Position numbers and translations under genes: made by a program. DNA of 64,000 nucleotides, from the NCBI RefSeq assembly GCF_035222375.1, contig NW_026946365.1, positions 310,001-374,000 of the forward strand, given 5' to 3'. This DNA comes from Podospora pseudocomata. Its lineage: Eukaryota > Ascomycota > Sordariomycetes > Sordariales > Podosporaceae. Of this stretch, positions 53,969-64,000 are shown piece by piece. Position 1 is the first letter of the stretch. Every line of letters begins with the position of its first letter. The notes below the pieces were generated by a model that saw nothing but the letters and a program-made list of their open reading frames with translations, did not search any database and was not told the origin of the DNA.

Positions 53969-55491
53969 GAATGAAAACTTTTAGATGATTGGTTGCCATA
54001 CTGTGTGCTGTCGAGTAGCCGCCGCCCTTGAGAGACAAACACGTATGCACTGGATTTGGAACGCCCCGCGGCTTCAGAGCGTCTCGGCCTCGACTCAAAT
54101 TTACTAAGAAAAGAGACGGGACTATCGGTACTTGCCATAGTTATTGCTGATGTTGACCGTAGACGAGGCCCGGAGCAAGAACCAAGGTTCTCAACGGCGT
54201 GTTTCTAATTCCAAGTCAGGCTGGTAAAAAGCATGTCCCGAATGGATTATGTTTCCCCACGGAGGTTTGCACTCAGCCGTGCCGTACCGAGCCACACCCA
54301 ACTTTCGGAAGAACAGTTTCTCTCCTGTCCTGATACTTTGAAATCGAGATTCGCGACTTGGTCTCGCCGAAGTTGGGCGAAGTGTGCATAGTGAGAGTAA
54401 GAGAGTGAGACGGGAGAATCAGCGGCCCATCGGATGGGGTCGCCACCGCAGTGTTGTGATGCAAGAAAGAGGGGAAAGAGAGCAGAAAAAAAATTCTTCT
54501 GCAGTCTGCAGTCAGTCTCCCTCGAACTGGAGGTTGTCTGTTAGTCGATGATGAATATGAGTGGGACGTAGATGGCGACTCTTTGGCTCAAGCTGGAGGG
54601 GGTGGGGTAGATCGACGTGGCCTTCCTTCTCGGCGGCGTCTGTGATTGGCTGCGGTGGTTTCCGCATTGGATGGCAGTTGGTTCGCTTCCCTGGAAAAGT
54701 CAGGGCTCCCGGGACTTGTCCCGGTGCCTTGCAGCATCCTGCAAGGAACAACACACTGGCGCCATTTTCTGTCAAAATTCGGACGGCAGGGCTGTGCTAA
54801 CATTTTCTGACCCCCCGCGACGATGTACCCGCCAAAGCCCTGTTAGCTCGGTACACCCGGCACCGCAGCGGCCACTAACAAGCAACGCGGTGCCAACCAC
54901 TTATTGCAAGGGGGCGGCTTAACGGCCGCGTCTCCAATTTCGGTACCGTCCCAGGCTTTCGTGTTAGCAGAGAGACGAAGCGCGATGCTGCCCAGCATGC
55001 ATCGAATTTGGCGAGAGAAAAACTTCCACCAGGCCTGCGCCTCTCAGCTCCCCAGCTCCCCAGGTCCAGCGTGTTCCACCACAGTCAAGGTCCGCAACCC
55101 CCCTGGCCCTGGTCCTTGCTGGTGCCCTCACTCGTTTCCCTCTCTTGGCCGCCCAAAACACTGGGATGGTTCATAAACCCCCGGCATCTTCCCTTCCTCA
55201 CATCTTCTCTCCTTCATCTCATCGTTCGCTGTCTGTTTCGACCCACCGACAACCACACATTCATTCCCTTCTTGACCAGGCTCAGTGAGCTCACCTTCAT
55301 TCATCAATAACCACCACCACAAGATACCGTCGACCAACGTCCTAGCTGACGTTCACTCAACCTTCTTTCATCATCTGTGGTACTCGATTCACAGCGGCAT
55401 TCACATTCCTTGCCCATAAGCGAAGCGGGATCCCGGAGACAGATCAACAAGACATTCAGCAACCACACGTTTCAACCACTCATTTATCATC
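53969..55491. other. EFM6 3' flank and promoter of the beta-barrel protein gene
   Basis: No gene. The sequence from 55180 on is pyrimidine-rich leader-like DNA (CATC, CACC and TTCC runs) just upstream of the start codon. Confidence 0.5.
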
Positions 55492-56319
55492 ATGAAGTCC
55501 ACCACCGTTCTCGCCAGTCTATTGGCATCTGTTGCCCTCGCCCAGCCTCACCATGGCGGCCACGGCCACCTCCACCGCAGAAAGGCCCATCATGACAAGC
55601 GTGCCATCGTGACCGAGTGGGTGACCGAGACTGTCCACGAAACTGTGACGGTTCTCATCGACGAGAGCACCACCGAGGTCATCCTACCCACCAAGCCTGC
55701 TGCTGCCGAAGTCAAGGTGTCGGACCTTCCTGAGCCCCGTCCTGGCCAGTTCTTCGAGAGCCTAAAGTCCAAGTCATCAGTGGCCCCCGTCACATCAGTG
55801 GCACCACCCCCTCCCCCTCCTCCACCTGTTGTCATGGAGCCAACTCCTACTCCTTCTCCCCCTCCCCCACCTGCTCCTGTTCAGGCTCCTCCTCCTGTCC
55901 AGGCCCCTCCTCCTGTTCAAGCCCCTGCTCCCCCCCCGGCGAACAACAGCCCTCCCGCTGCCAAAGGTGGCAGCGAATCCGGCTCCAGCTCCAAACCCAG
56001 CGGCGAAGTTCACAACGGCGATCTCACCTACTACGATCTCGGACTTGGTGCCTGCGGCTTCGATGACAGCGGGCTCGACCACACTGACAACATTGTTGCA
56101 CTCTCTTACTTGATGATGGGGAGTCAGTCCAACGGCAACCCCTACTGCGACAAGACTATCACCGTCAAGGTCGGCAGCAAGACCGTCCAGGCCCGTGTCC
56201 GCGACAAGTGCATGGGCTGCGAGCGGGAGGCCATCGACTGCTCCGAGAAGATGTTCTTGGAGCTGTTTGGCTCGTTGGAGGCCGGCAGAAGGCCAGTCGA
56301 GTGGTGGTTCAACAACTAA
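55492..56319 (+). CDS. Secreted double-psi beta-barrel (barwin/expansin-like) protein
   Basis: A 275-residue single exon. Residues 1-17 are a signal peptide ([17 protein letters not shown]). A His-rich segment ([15 protein letters not shown]) ends at a KR pair near residue 37, a possible Kex2 site. Residues 38-90 are Thr/Val-rich ([15 protein letters not shown]). Residues about 105-165 are a Pro-rich linker with PPVQAP repeats. The C-terminal domain (about 175-275) has [17 protein letters not shown], a [21 protein letters not shown] stretch shortened here to [30 protein letters not shown] and [18 protein letters not shown]. That order is a DPBB fold with five Cys in this domain. Relatives are plant expansins, barwins and fungal secreted RlpA-like proteins that act at cell walls. 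Whether it has loosening or carbohydrate-binding activity is not shown. The 5' end (MKSTTV) follows a Kozak-like ATCATGAA. Confidence 0.85.
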   Translation: MKSTTVLASLLASVALAQPHHGGHGHLHRRKAHHDKRAIVTEWVTETVHETVTVLIDESTTEVILPTKPAAAEVKVSDLPEPRPGQFFESLKSKSSVAPVTSVAPPPPPPPPVVMEPTPTPSPPPPPAPVQAPPPVQAPPPVQAPAPPPANNSPPAAKGGSESGSSSKPSGEVHNGDLTYYDLGLGACGFDDSGLDHTDNIVALSYLMMGSQSNGNPYCDKTITVKVGSKTVQARVRDKCMGCEREAIDCSEKMFLELFGSLEAGRRPVEWWFNN

Positions 56320-57190
56320 GAGACCCGCTCCAGTCTCGTGTCTTGCACAACCTATCCGGCCGGCTGGTGGAGGTGCTGGTATATATACAACAAAGATGAC
56401 AAGTTGGACACTTGGAGATCATGTGATGCCGTAACGACTATTTGCCCTTTTTTTCTTGCAACCGAAAAAACAAAAATCAACAGATCATTATTCGCCTCAG
56501 CCATTTTGGGCATTTTTTTTAGAAGGGAAAAAAGGAGCAAAAGGATTGGAGACTTCGGCGGGCTTGTATCATTTTCCCACTCTAGGCTTATGAGTGTCGG
56601 AAAGAATGAATCAGTTGTGATACTTTCAAGCTTGCTGCCTCCGATTCTAAACCGGACCGGCGCGTAACACAGCAGAACAAGACCTGGTCGCGTTGGGGAA
56701 AATCACTTTTGGGTTTGGTTTTTTTATTAGAAGGATACCTATATAGACTTGCTTCTTCTTGTATATACCAACTTTTATCTTTCGTCTTCTTTTCCAACCA
56801 ATCAACGACCTTACGAGTCGAGGAATTATACTAACCTCTTTTTAACTGGACGCTTTCCGTGACATGGAAACCCCAGTGTCAACCCATCTACATATCAATG
56901 AGGGATAGCTTCTGCGCAATGGCGTCTGTCGCATCGAGACTGGCAAATTCTACCATGCAGTGAGTGTAACACTGTCTCGTTCTTGAGGGTTGGTTATTTG
57001 TGCTACCGAACCTAGGAGACAATTTCCCGGGCACAAGAGGTCAATGTTTCTGACAAAAACTCAAATGTAATAATAATTAAACAGTCGTGACCGACCAATG
57101 CCCCAAGGCTACGAAAATCGCCCACCCAATCAACAAAAAATATGTACTGTCATCCTCACGTATATATACCCCACCCAGTCCATTCAAACC
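56320..57190. other. Convergent 3' flanks of the beta-barrel gene and CCZ1
   Basis: Between convergent genes. AT-rich with T-runs near 56450-56530 and 56720, likely terminators. No gene visible. Confidence 0.5.
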
Positions 57191-59756
57191 TCACCGATTC
57201 AAGCTCAACAACGCCTCAATATACCTCCTCGTATCAACCCCAATCCCCTGAGCCAACTTGGTCGCCCCATCCGCCCACCCTCCTCCCCCTCCTTCCCCTC
57301 CACCGGCACTCCCACTGGCAATATAAGACGTACTCACCCCCCTCAACCCTCCCCCGCCATGATCACTAGCCCGCCGGATGAGTATAATCTCCTTTGTCAC
57401 ACCAACCTCCCCTCTCTGTCCACCCTCCTCACTACCACCGCCATCAGAGGAGCCATGGCCATCCACCCACCCTGTGATCGTCGCCGTGCCGGTGGTGCTT
57501 GTCGCGGTAATGATAGTAGGTGTCATACTGCCGTCGGTGCTCTTGCTGCTCCATTCCAAGATCCTGGTCCAGACTATCCACCACCCCCGGCTGGTCTTGC
57601 ACGTCCGTTCGAACTCTGACAGATCGTCTCGCGTGTTGCTGTACACGTTGAGAATCTGGTTGTGGGTGTTGAGGGACTCCACACGGGTCCAAGCACCTGG
57701 TTTCGTAACGCCATGCGCCGTTACCGATACTGGCTCGGGAATGTTGGGGATGGTGGAATGGATCGTGAGCAGCTTGGGGTCCCAGACCAAGTCATAAATC
57801 TGGGCTGTCGCCGCAACACCACCGACGTCTGGTCGCTCGGGTCGGTATGCTGTGGAGGACAGCAATGGCTTGTGCAAGGGGGCAAGTTGGGTGTGTAGCG
57901 ATCTGTACATGCCGTCCCAGGCCAACGAGTCGGTTCGGAGCTGGAATAAGAATATGTAGATGAAGGGTCGGTTGGCATATACCACCACCCGTAGCTTCTT
58001 GGTCTTGTTACGATCTTGGCTGTCGAATTCAGTGTTGGAGGTATCCGCGGGCTGGCTTTCCTTATCAGAAACGCCTTCCTCAGCTAGCTCAGTGTTTTGG
58101 CTGCCCAGGTCCTTGGTCATCTTTGACTCTGGCTTATCCTCGCCCTCTTTCTCAAGCTCGACGGTGAGGGTGCGCAAGAGAGTTCTCGAGTTGGGGTCGG
58201 CTGCATCTGCTGGGTCTTGGGCGTCTGGATCGTCCTCCTTACTCGTTGGTTCCTCGATATCACCCATAAGCCCAATGAGATAGCGGCCGGTGCTAAGAGA
58301 AGGCTGTCGTGATTTGGGAGCCTCTTCCGAAGTGGGAATCTGCTGTTCGCTGGCCTCAGCGGCTGGGACTTCTTGTTCCGCAGCTGGAGTGATTTCCGTG
58401 ATCCTTTTCCCAGTCAGAGACCAAGATGTCCCGTATCCCATCTTCATGTACCCAAAAAGTGTATCCATACCGCCCTTTCCTGCTTCATCGGCACCCTTTG
58501 AAGATTCACCACTACTTCCAAAAGATGCAGCCTGTTGTTGTTGTTGTTTGCCCTCCTTAGCAGCAGCGGCAGCCTTCCTTCCAGCAGCTCTTCTCCTTCT
58601 CGCAGCCTGTGATCGAGTCGCAGTAGGGCTGTCGTTCACTCCATATGCATTCTCCCCAAACATATACATATCTTCCATCCAGAATGTCAGGGCCCTCAAG
58701 GAATTTCTGGACAGCGCTCCAGTCCCGAGAAAAACCGCTCCATCTTCCGCTCCAGGTTCAATTCCGTTCCCAAGCCACTTTTCATCTTCCTCATTATCTT
58801 GCTCATCTTCAGAAGGAGCCTTTCCATATCTTCCGACGACCAAGTCAACCAGCCCTTCTGTTCTTTCGACCAACCCTTCCAATACTTCCCTCTCCCCGCT
58901 GCCCCTTTCTTCCTCCCCAACTCCGATCCCCAGCTCTCCACAGGCAGCAATCTTGATACCCCCAAACACGGCGCACGCCGGATTTCCGTGGAGCATCACA
59001 TTCCAGGTACTGAGAAACAGATCCCAGTACCGCCCCAACACCGCCACAAACTTTTGCCTCTGCGTCTTGACAAACAAGGCCGAAAGCGAGCTAGCATGAT
59101 GCAGCAAAAACACCGAATGTGCCCTCAGTAAATTCTGCAACAACAGCGACGTAGGCTTCACTTCCCTGGAGCTATACTCCATCTTCCTTTCCGCCCCTGC
59201 CTCCCCAGTACTAGCAGAAGGCAGCTGCGTAAGATCAATCGACTATCCCGCTCATCTTGTCAGTAACACAATTCACCTCCCCATGCCAGGCAAAAGAAAA
59301 AAATAGTAAAAAACTCACAGCCAAAATCCACCACCCCGGCTCCAACTCATACACCACCACCCTCCTCCTCTCCGTCTCAATCCCCTCCACTGCCTTTCCC
59401 CCCGCAAAACCCCTACTAAACTCCACCATCCCCTGCGCCAACCCAACCTGCCTCAACCTCTCATTCCTAATCTCCCTTGACACCTGCTGCTCCATCCCAC
59501 CAGTCGAAGACTGATGCCGTCTCCTCCTCTTTTTCAAACTCCCACCCTGCGACGAGGCATGCTGCTCGTTCAGCGAGGCATAATACACAATCTGGTCATT
59601 GACGCTGTTCTCATCATCGCCGCCGTCGCCAGACCGCGAAGACAAGCTCGGGTTGTAAATTGCCAGAAACCCAAGCTGGGCCGGGATGATGGACGGTGCC
59701 GCCCCCGGTGGTGAGATGATGGGAGGTGGCAGGAGGGAGGGGGGTGGTGCTGCCAT
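57191..59756 (-). CDS. CCZ1: Vacuolar fusion protein Ccz1
   Basis: Ccz1 pairs with Mon1 to activate the Rab7 homologue Ypt7 on late endosomes and autophagosomes. Two exons, 59319-59756 and 57191-59242, with a 76-nt phase-0 intron (GTGAGT donor, GGGATAG acceptor), give 829 residues. After a Pro-rich start, the first longin-type block is PAQLGFLAIYNPSLSS, DQIVYYASLNEQ and GMVEFSRGFA, ending VVYELEPGWWILA just before the intron; the second exon begins SIDLTQLPS. A basic KKRRRRHQ cluster sits between. The middle is long and charged (Glu/Asp, Ser, Gln/Ala runs), disordered. The second longin-like block is LRVVVYANRPFIYIFLFQLR and WDGMYRSLHTQLAPLHKPLL. The C-terminus has Thr/Gly-rich low complexity. 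The start is the first in-frame ATG; upstream codons have no ATG. Confidence 0.9.
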
Positions 59757-60857
59757 TTTTTTCTCTCTTTCTATTTTGGTTTTCTTGAGGACCCAAAAGC
59801 CGGTGCGCGGCGGTATAAGTTGAAGGATGATATATAACAAATCCCCAGTCTAGAAAGCCAGAAGGAGACAAAATGGCAGGTTAGGTAAGATAAGTTAGAT
59901 ACCGTCAGAGGTACTTGGGATCGCTTTACCCCGCCGGGCCTGGCCTGATGACAAGTCAGCACCTGTCGATGTTGACAGGGCGGGTCCAAATTGAAGAAAT
60001 GGCAAGTTGCGCTTCCCCTCAAAACGGAGATAAATGGCAAGAGCACTTGACGAGACCCTCACAAGTGAGGGATGCTAGGTTAGGTACACACTGTGCATAT
60101 TATTAGGGGAACGGCGCCGAAGGAGTGTCGTCATAGTAAGCGCCTTGGCTGACCTCTATCTACACTGTGGAGATCCCCGCACTGTGGAGAACCGTCCACG
60201 TATTGTATCGGCGCGTCCGACACTAACAAACGATGGGAGCGTTGACCGGTTCAAAAACGGTCAATAGCAAAACAGAGGCCAAGTCATGATACTTGAAATT
60301 GAATTCTTGTCATCAAATATGACTGACTGTACACGCTAGAAGAACATTTACTCAAGTACCCTCGCAAACCAAACATGCCCGCCCACCCAAGAACTCCGAT
60401 TCACAGCGCCTCTCTCACTGACCTGAGAACCAAAAGCGCCCCTTGGATACCTTATCCACCCTTATGCGTAACAGAACACCTCCTACCCGGCCCAAATGCA
60501 TGTTGTGTGTGTGTGTATTGTCCACCTGCCATCCATCGAACCTGCGATACAAAACCCAACAAGCACGCCGAATTAAAGCCCATAAAACAAAACAAGAAAC
60601 GAAAAAGAACACGAAGAAGGAAAGCACAAGAGGTCATGACGCGTAGAGGCATCTCAGTTAGTATACCTCGTTCGGGTATCATGCGCACCCAACAATGTTG
60701 AATGGAAATTAAAGCCGAGGTCGTAGTGCACCCCTTTGACGATGCTGAAAAAAATAATCCCGAAAAGCACAGGATTGCGTAAATAATGACAAAATACAAC
60801 CGTCGGCGGCGATGGGGCGGTTACGTAAAAAAAAAAGCTTGGAAAACGCCAAACTCT
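59757..60857. other. CCZ1 upstream region and MAF1 3' flank
   Basis: No gene. An 11-base direct repeat CACTGTGGAGA occurs at 60163-60173 and 60180-60190. AT-rich 3' sequence follows to 60857. Confidence 0.5.
60163..60190. repeat. Direct repeat CACTGTGGAGA, two copies
   Basis: Two identical 11-base copies, start-to-start distance 17 bases, between CCZ1 and MAF1. Could be a paired factor site; nothing further supports it. Confidence 0.5.
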
Positions 60858-61971
60858 TTAGACGTCAATCTCCATCCTCGAAGCGATGTCCTCGCTCACA
60901 CCCCGCCCGAAGTGGCTGTCGTCGGCAGCCAGGTCGAGGTCTTCATCGTAATCGTAGTCGTCGTCGTCGTCATAGTGGTATGAGACGTCGCCGTCGGCAT
61001 CGCGGTTCCATATTAAACCGTCATCCATGTCATCGTCACTGATTTCGATCCGCTCGGCGACTCTATCGCCTAGCCAGAAGATGGCTCGCTTGTTCGCGCC
61101 AACAGTGTCATCATCCTGATTGTCGGCCCACGACTGGGTGCTTCCCCGCGACAGGAGGGCATGCGGTCTGACACTGGGGCTCTGGCTCATGACAGGCACA
61201 CCTCTAACGTGGATGTAGCAGACTCTCTTCAAGGCCTTGTTGAAGAAGAAGTAGTGGAAGGCCCAGATGGCACCCTCATCGTCCTCAAAGGGATCATTGG
61301 CGGGTTGGTATGAGAAGATGCTGCACTCCTTCAGATCCATCTCCTGGTCGATCAACGACCACATCTCAGGGCCCCAAGGTGGGGATGGCGAGACGCCCGT
61401 GTCAAACTCGGACACCTTGGAGGACGGGGAGTCGTAAGCGGCCATTGGGTCGAGGAAGTTGGTGTTTGGTCGCACGCTGCGGAGTGTGTTGTCAATGTGG
61501 GTCATGACGGAGCGCAAGACATTCTCGCGCTTGAAATCGCCCGGGCGGAGAACCTTGGAGAAGTCATAATCAGTGTGCGATGCGTTGAGGGTCGCGATAA
61601 GGTAGGCGAAGGTGCGCCGGTTCGACACCTCGTTTAGGGAGCCAAAGGGCGAGGAGCGCTCCAGGTTAAGACTCGCTGCCATTGAACTGCGCCGAGGTGG
61701 GGAAAGGCTTGCGTCGAACTTGAGAAGGGCGGCATGTTGTGACTCGAGGGATTGGGAGATATTCTTGTAGAGCTTCTTGTCCGAACCGGCGGCCTTGGTT
61801 GTGTAAAGATCACAGCTGCCTTGTATGTGACAATCGGGTGTATCAAAGTTGAGGGCGCTCGTCACTTTGTCGAACGCTGGGAGAGATAGGTACTGTCGCG
61901 GCTTGTCAGCTCGCTGCCCTGGCATAAACGGCAACTATGATGTCAAGTGTCCACAGCACGCATACCTTCAT
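60858..61971 (-). CDS. MAF1: Maf1, repressor of RNA polymerase III
   Basis: Maf1 enters the nucleus when nutrients or stress signals fall and binds RNA polymerase III to stop tRNA and 5S rRNA synthesis. Two exons, 61966-61971 (only ATG AAG) and 60858-61892, with a 73-nt intron (GTATGC donor, CGACAG acceptor), give 346 residues. Joining restores MKYLSLPAFDKVTSALNF. Box A is SALNFDTPDCHIQGSCDLYT with AAGSDKKLYKN; box B is FAYLIATLNASHTDYDF with ENVLRSVMTHIDNTL; box C is EGAIWAFHYFFFNKALKRV and CYIHVRGVPV. Between A and B, PPRRSSMAASL resembles a protein kinase A-type site used to keep Maf1 cytoplasmic in yeast. The acidic C-terminus (DDDDDYDYDEDLDLAAD) is typical. Confidence 0.95.
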
Positions 61972-63522
61972 TTTGGAAGCTGATAGCGCTGGGAAGCAGA
62001 CTTTGCAAAGTGTGATATCTTGGGGAGATGTGCTCTGGAAAAGATAGCCCTATCTTGCGGGGGCATCAAGACGGGAAGGTGTCGTAAGATGGAGATGCGG
62101 AAGGTTGCCAGATGGGCGCAGCGCGTGACCAACCAGGCGGAGTGGTGTGAATTGTGGGTAATGTTGACGGATCTGGGATGCTGAGCAGCTGTCCTGTTGT
62201 TGACGTGATGCTTCAAAAAACTGATGAAAAGGCCGAGAAACTGAGAGATGGCTTCGGGAGGAAGTGGTGCGCAATCCTGGGAATGTCGCAGAAGACTGCC
62301 TGTGTTGTGTGTGGTCACTGATAAAGAACAAAGAGCCAAGTTTCGGCGGGGGTGGTGTGGTGTTAGTGAGTTGCCGGGGATGATGCGATACGATGATGCG
62401 ATATGGCTCGGCGCCAGATGCTGGCTGATTCGTGATCAAAGGCACGTTTGAGAAACGCCTTTTGCACAGTTGAAACCCAGAAAGAGGGGAAGTGGAAAGC
62501 AGGAAAAGAAGCTGGTTGCTGTTTTAGTCGAGTGTCTTTCAGCTGGCGGTCTGGGTCGGTGTTCGAGGTGCTGCATCATCTGGCCGCTGGCTCTGCCCAC
62601 GTTGGCTTGGCCTGACCTGGCCCAGGTAGCGGTAATCCCGGTTTCGGGCGGGCACGGGGGTAAATGATCGGCAGTCCCAGGTCCTCCACCACCCCTTCCC
62701 CCTTTTCCGAACCCGGCACTTCCGTCATGATGCTGTCAACCATGAACGAATGGGAAACTCTCTTGTAACCACGGGCTGAATCTGTGAATAGCATCAGGTA
62801 TAGGACTCGCAATCACATCTCAGCATCTCCCAACAAACCCTTCAAACACATGGTCGCAATGCGGGTGGCAGATTCAGGTAGGGTTGGTGGAGCGCCTTGG
62901 TAGCGTTCCAATGTTGTAGTTATTAGTAAGTCGAACTGACGTGTGCCGGGTGCTTGCTGGTCTCCTCAAAATGCATTCCCGAGGATGACCTGTGCGTTGC
63001 ATGCAGTCCTTCTTTGCGGACCAGCACCGACAGACAGCCAAGTTATCTACACAATGCCCATATCTAATATCTAAGGATGGAGTTTGCTCCCTCCTCATGG
63101 GTAAATGTAGCCTAGCCCAATGCCTTCCCGCTGTTGCCGCCTGCCACGGCCTGCCATGGTCTGCTTCTTTGCAGCCGGTCTGTTCCTGCCTATAGCCATC
63201 ATCATTTCCGTGTCCGTGCTGTATTTATTGTGGTAACCGTCTTCGTCGCCTTCGGTTTATTGGTTTGTTCGTCTTTCCTTCGTCGTCATCTAGGGGGTAT
63301 CATGCCGCATCCGCCGCCTGTTTCACAGGATTCCTGCCTCTTTGAGAGCCTTCTCGAGCTCTTCCGAAGTCTGTGTCGCATGTGTAAGCCAGCGCACTCA
63401 GTCAAGTCATGTATGATCTTTGTGTCGCCGGTGCACAGTTTGAGGGAGGGACCTGCTGCCCAAAGTGGGAAGGGTGGGTGAATCCGTGGAGAGAAAGAGG
63501 TGCAAGTGATGATGCCGATCCT
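61972..63522. other. MAF1 upstream region and AP-1 sigma 3' flank
   Basis: Holds the MAF1 promoter and leader. Short open frames here have no codon bias or motif. No gene is supported. Confidence 0.5.
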
Positions 63523-64000
63523 CTACATGATCTTGGTGACCTCATCCTCGACCTGAGGGGATAGGGTTGACGTGTCAGTAAGATCACCAGACTTGGCCGC
63601 AATAAGGGACTCGCGTGGAATGCCGTGATGAGGAAAAGGAAGGGGAGGCATCTCTGCCAAGCAGTCAACGAGTGGTGGGGGAAAGAAACCAACCTCCATG
63701 TCCTCAAGGGCATCCTGCTGGGAGATGCATCGCAACACATTCTTCTTGCTGCTTTCCTGCAGTTCTCCCGCCAGCAATAGCTCGTCAAGGATGTAATAGG
63801 CTTTGGTGAAAGAGAAGATAATATCTAACTCGCACACATTGCCGTAGTACTTGTCCATCTGCTCAACATATCGGTGGATGATTTCGAGCGTGATCAGTTC
63901 GTTGTCTTCGGAGGAGCAGCCGGCGATGAAGAAGAGGGAGGCATATCGGCGATAGACAATTTTGGTATCTGTTGATCATGCGGTCAGTATGCTGCCGAAA
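63523..64000 (-). CDS. APS1: AP-1 clathrin adaptor, sigma subunit (partial)
   Basis: The last two exons of the AP-1 sigma subunit, which helps assemble clathrin coats at the trans-Golgi and endosomes. Exons visible: 63694-63968 and 63523-63552, with a 141-nt intron (GTTGGT donor, CTCAG acceptor). The visible 100 residues begin [18 protein letters not shown], continue with [20 protein letters not shown] and [20 protein letters not shown], then [18 protein letters not shown] and [12 protein letters not shown], and end VEDEVTKIM after the last intron. Upstream exons are beyond the right edge; the acceptor at 63969 (CAACAG) marks the preceding intron. AP-1 rather than AP-2 is suggested by the [14 protein letters not shown] tail. 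The gene has its 5' end outside the window. Confidence 0.9.

Noticed and set aside
62050-62445. A 131-codon minus-strand frame upstream of MAF1
   Set aside because: Probable leader sequence of MAF1; no codon bias or family match.
1-64000. CRISPR array, transposon or virus-derived element
   Set aside because: No regularly spaced repeats with unique spacers, no terminal repeats and no transposase, integrase, reverse-transcriptase or capsid motif in any frame.

Overview
This 64 kb window is nuclear DNA of a filamentous ascomycete (Pezizomycotina). The gene architecture and family set look most like a sordariomycete, perhaps Sordariales; that placement is an inference from protein style, not from a search. 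Support comes from short 54-311 nt spliceosomal introns with GTAAGT-like donors and CTRAC-like branch points, strong C-ending codon bias, 0.5-3 kb intergenic gaps, and many single-copy fungal housekeeping genes. I see no rRNA, tRNA, CRISPR array, transposon or virus-derived element.

Left part (0-20 kb): ATG5 (autophagy conjugation; minus strand), a 1400-residue Ser/Pro-rich conserved protein (minus), a 3.4 kb gap with one weak small-gene candidate, a remarkable 1195-residue secreted low-complexity protein built from His/Asp/Lys, Ser/Asp and Cys/Pro repeats (minus), ORM1 (sphingolipid control; minus), and a five-zinc-knuckle RNA-surveillance protein of the Air1/Air2 type (plus).

Middle part (20-45 kb): an F-box-like protein (plus), a SLN1-type osmosensing hybrid histidine kinase (plus), an AIM24-domain protein (minus) head to head with a mitochondrial DUF1279/FAM210-like protein (plus), an orphan small gene, a peptide:N-glycanase A family protein (plus), an AT-rich tandem array with AGGCCT cores, an eisosome/MARVEL protein of the Nce102 type (plus), a MIM2-type mitochondrial outer-membrane import factor (minus) head to head with eIF2-beta (plus).

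Right part (45-64 kb): a seven-exon PP2C phosphatase of the Ptc2/Ptc3 class (minus), an Axl2-like cadherin-type polarity protein (minus) head to head with an EFM6-type lysine methyltransferase (plus), a secreted double-psi beta-barrel protein (plus), CCZ1 (vacuolar fusion; minus), MAF1 (RNA polymerase III repressor; minus), and the 3' part of the AP-1 sigma adaptin (minus, running off the right edge).

There is no operon or metabolic cluster. Loose functional themes are the cell surface (Axl2-like, Nce102-like, the repeat protein, the beta-barrel protein), stress signalling (SLN1, PP2C, MAF1), membrane trafficking (ATG5, CCZ1, AP-1 sigma) and mitochondria (DUF1279 protein, MIM2). Exon structures were built by hand from splice motifs and frame continuity. 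The most unusual object is the 1195-residue repeat protein; next are a recurring short motif in the 1400-residue protein and a duplicated module in the zinc-knuckle protein.
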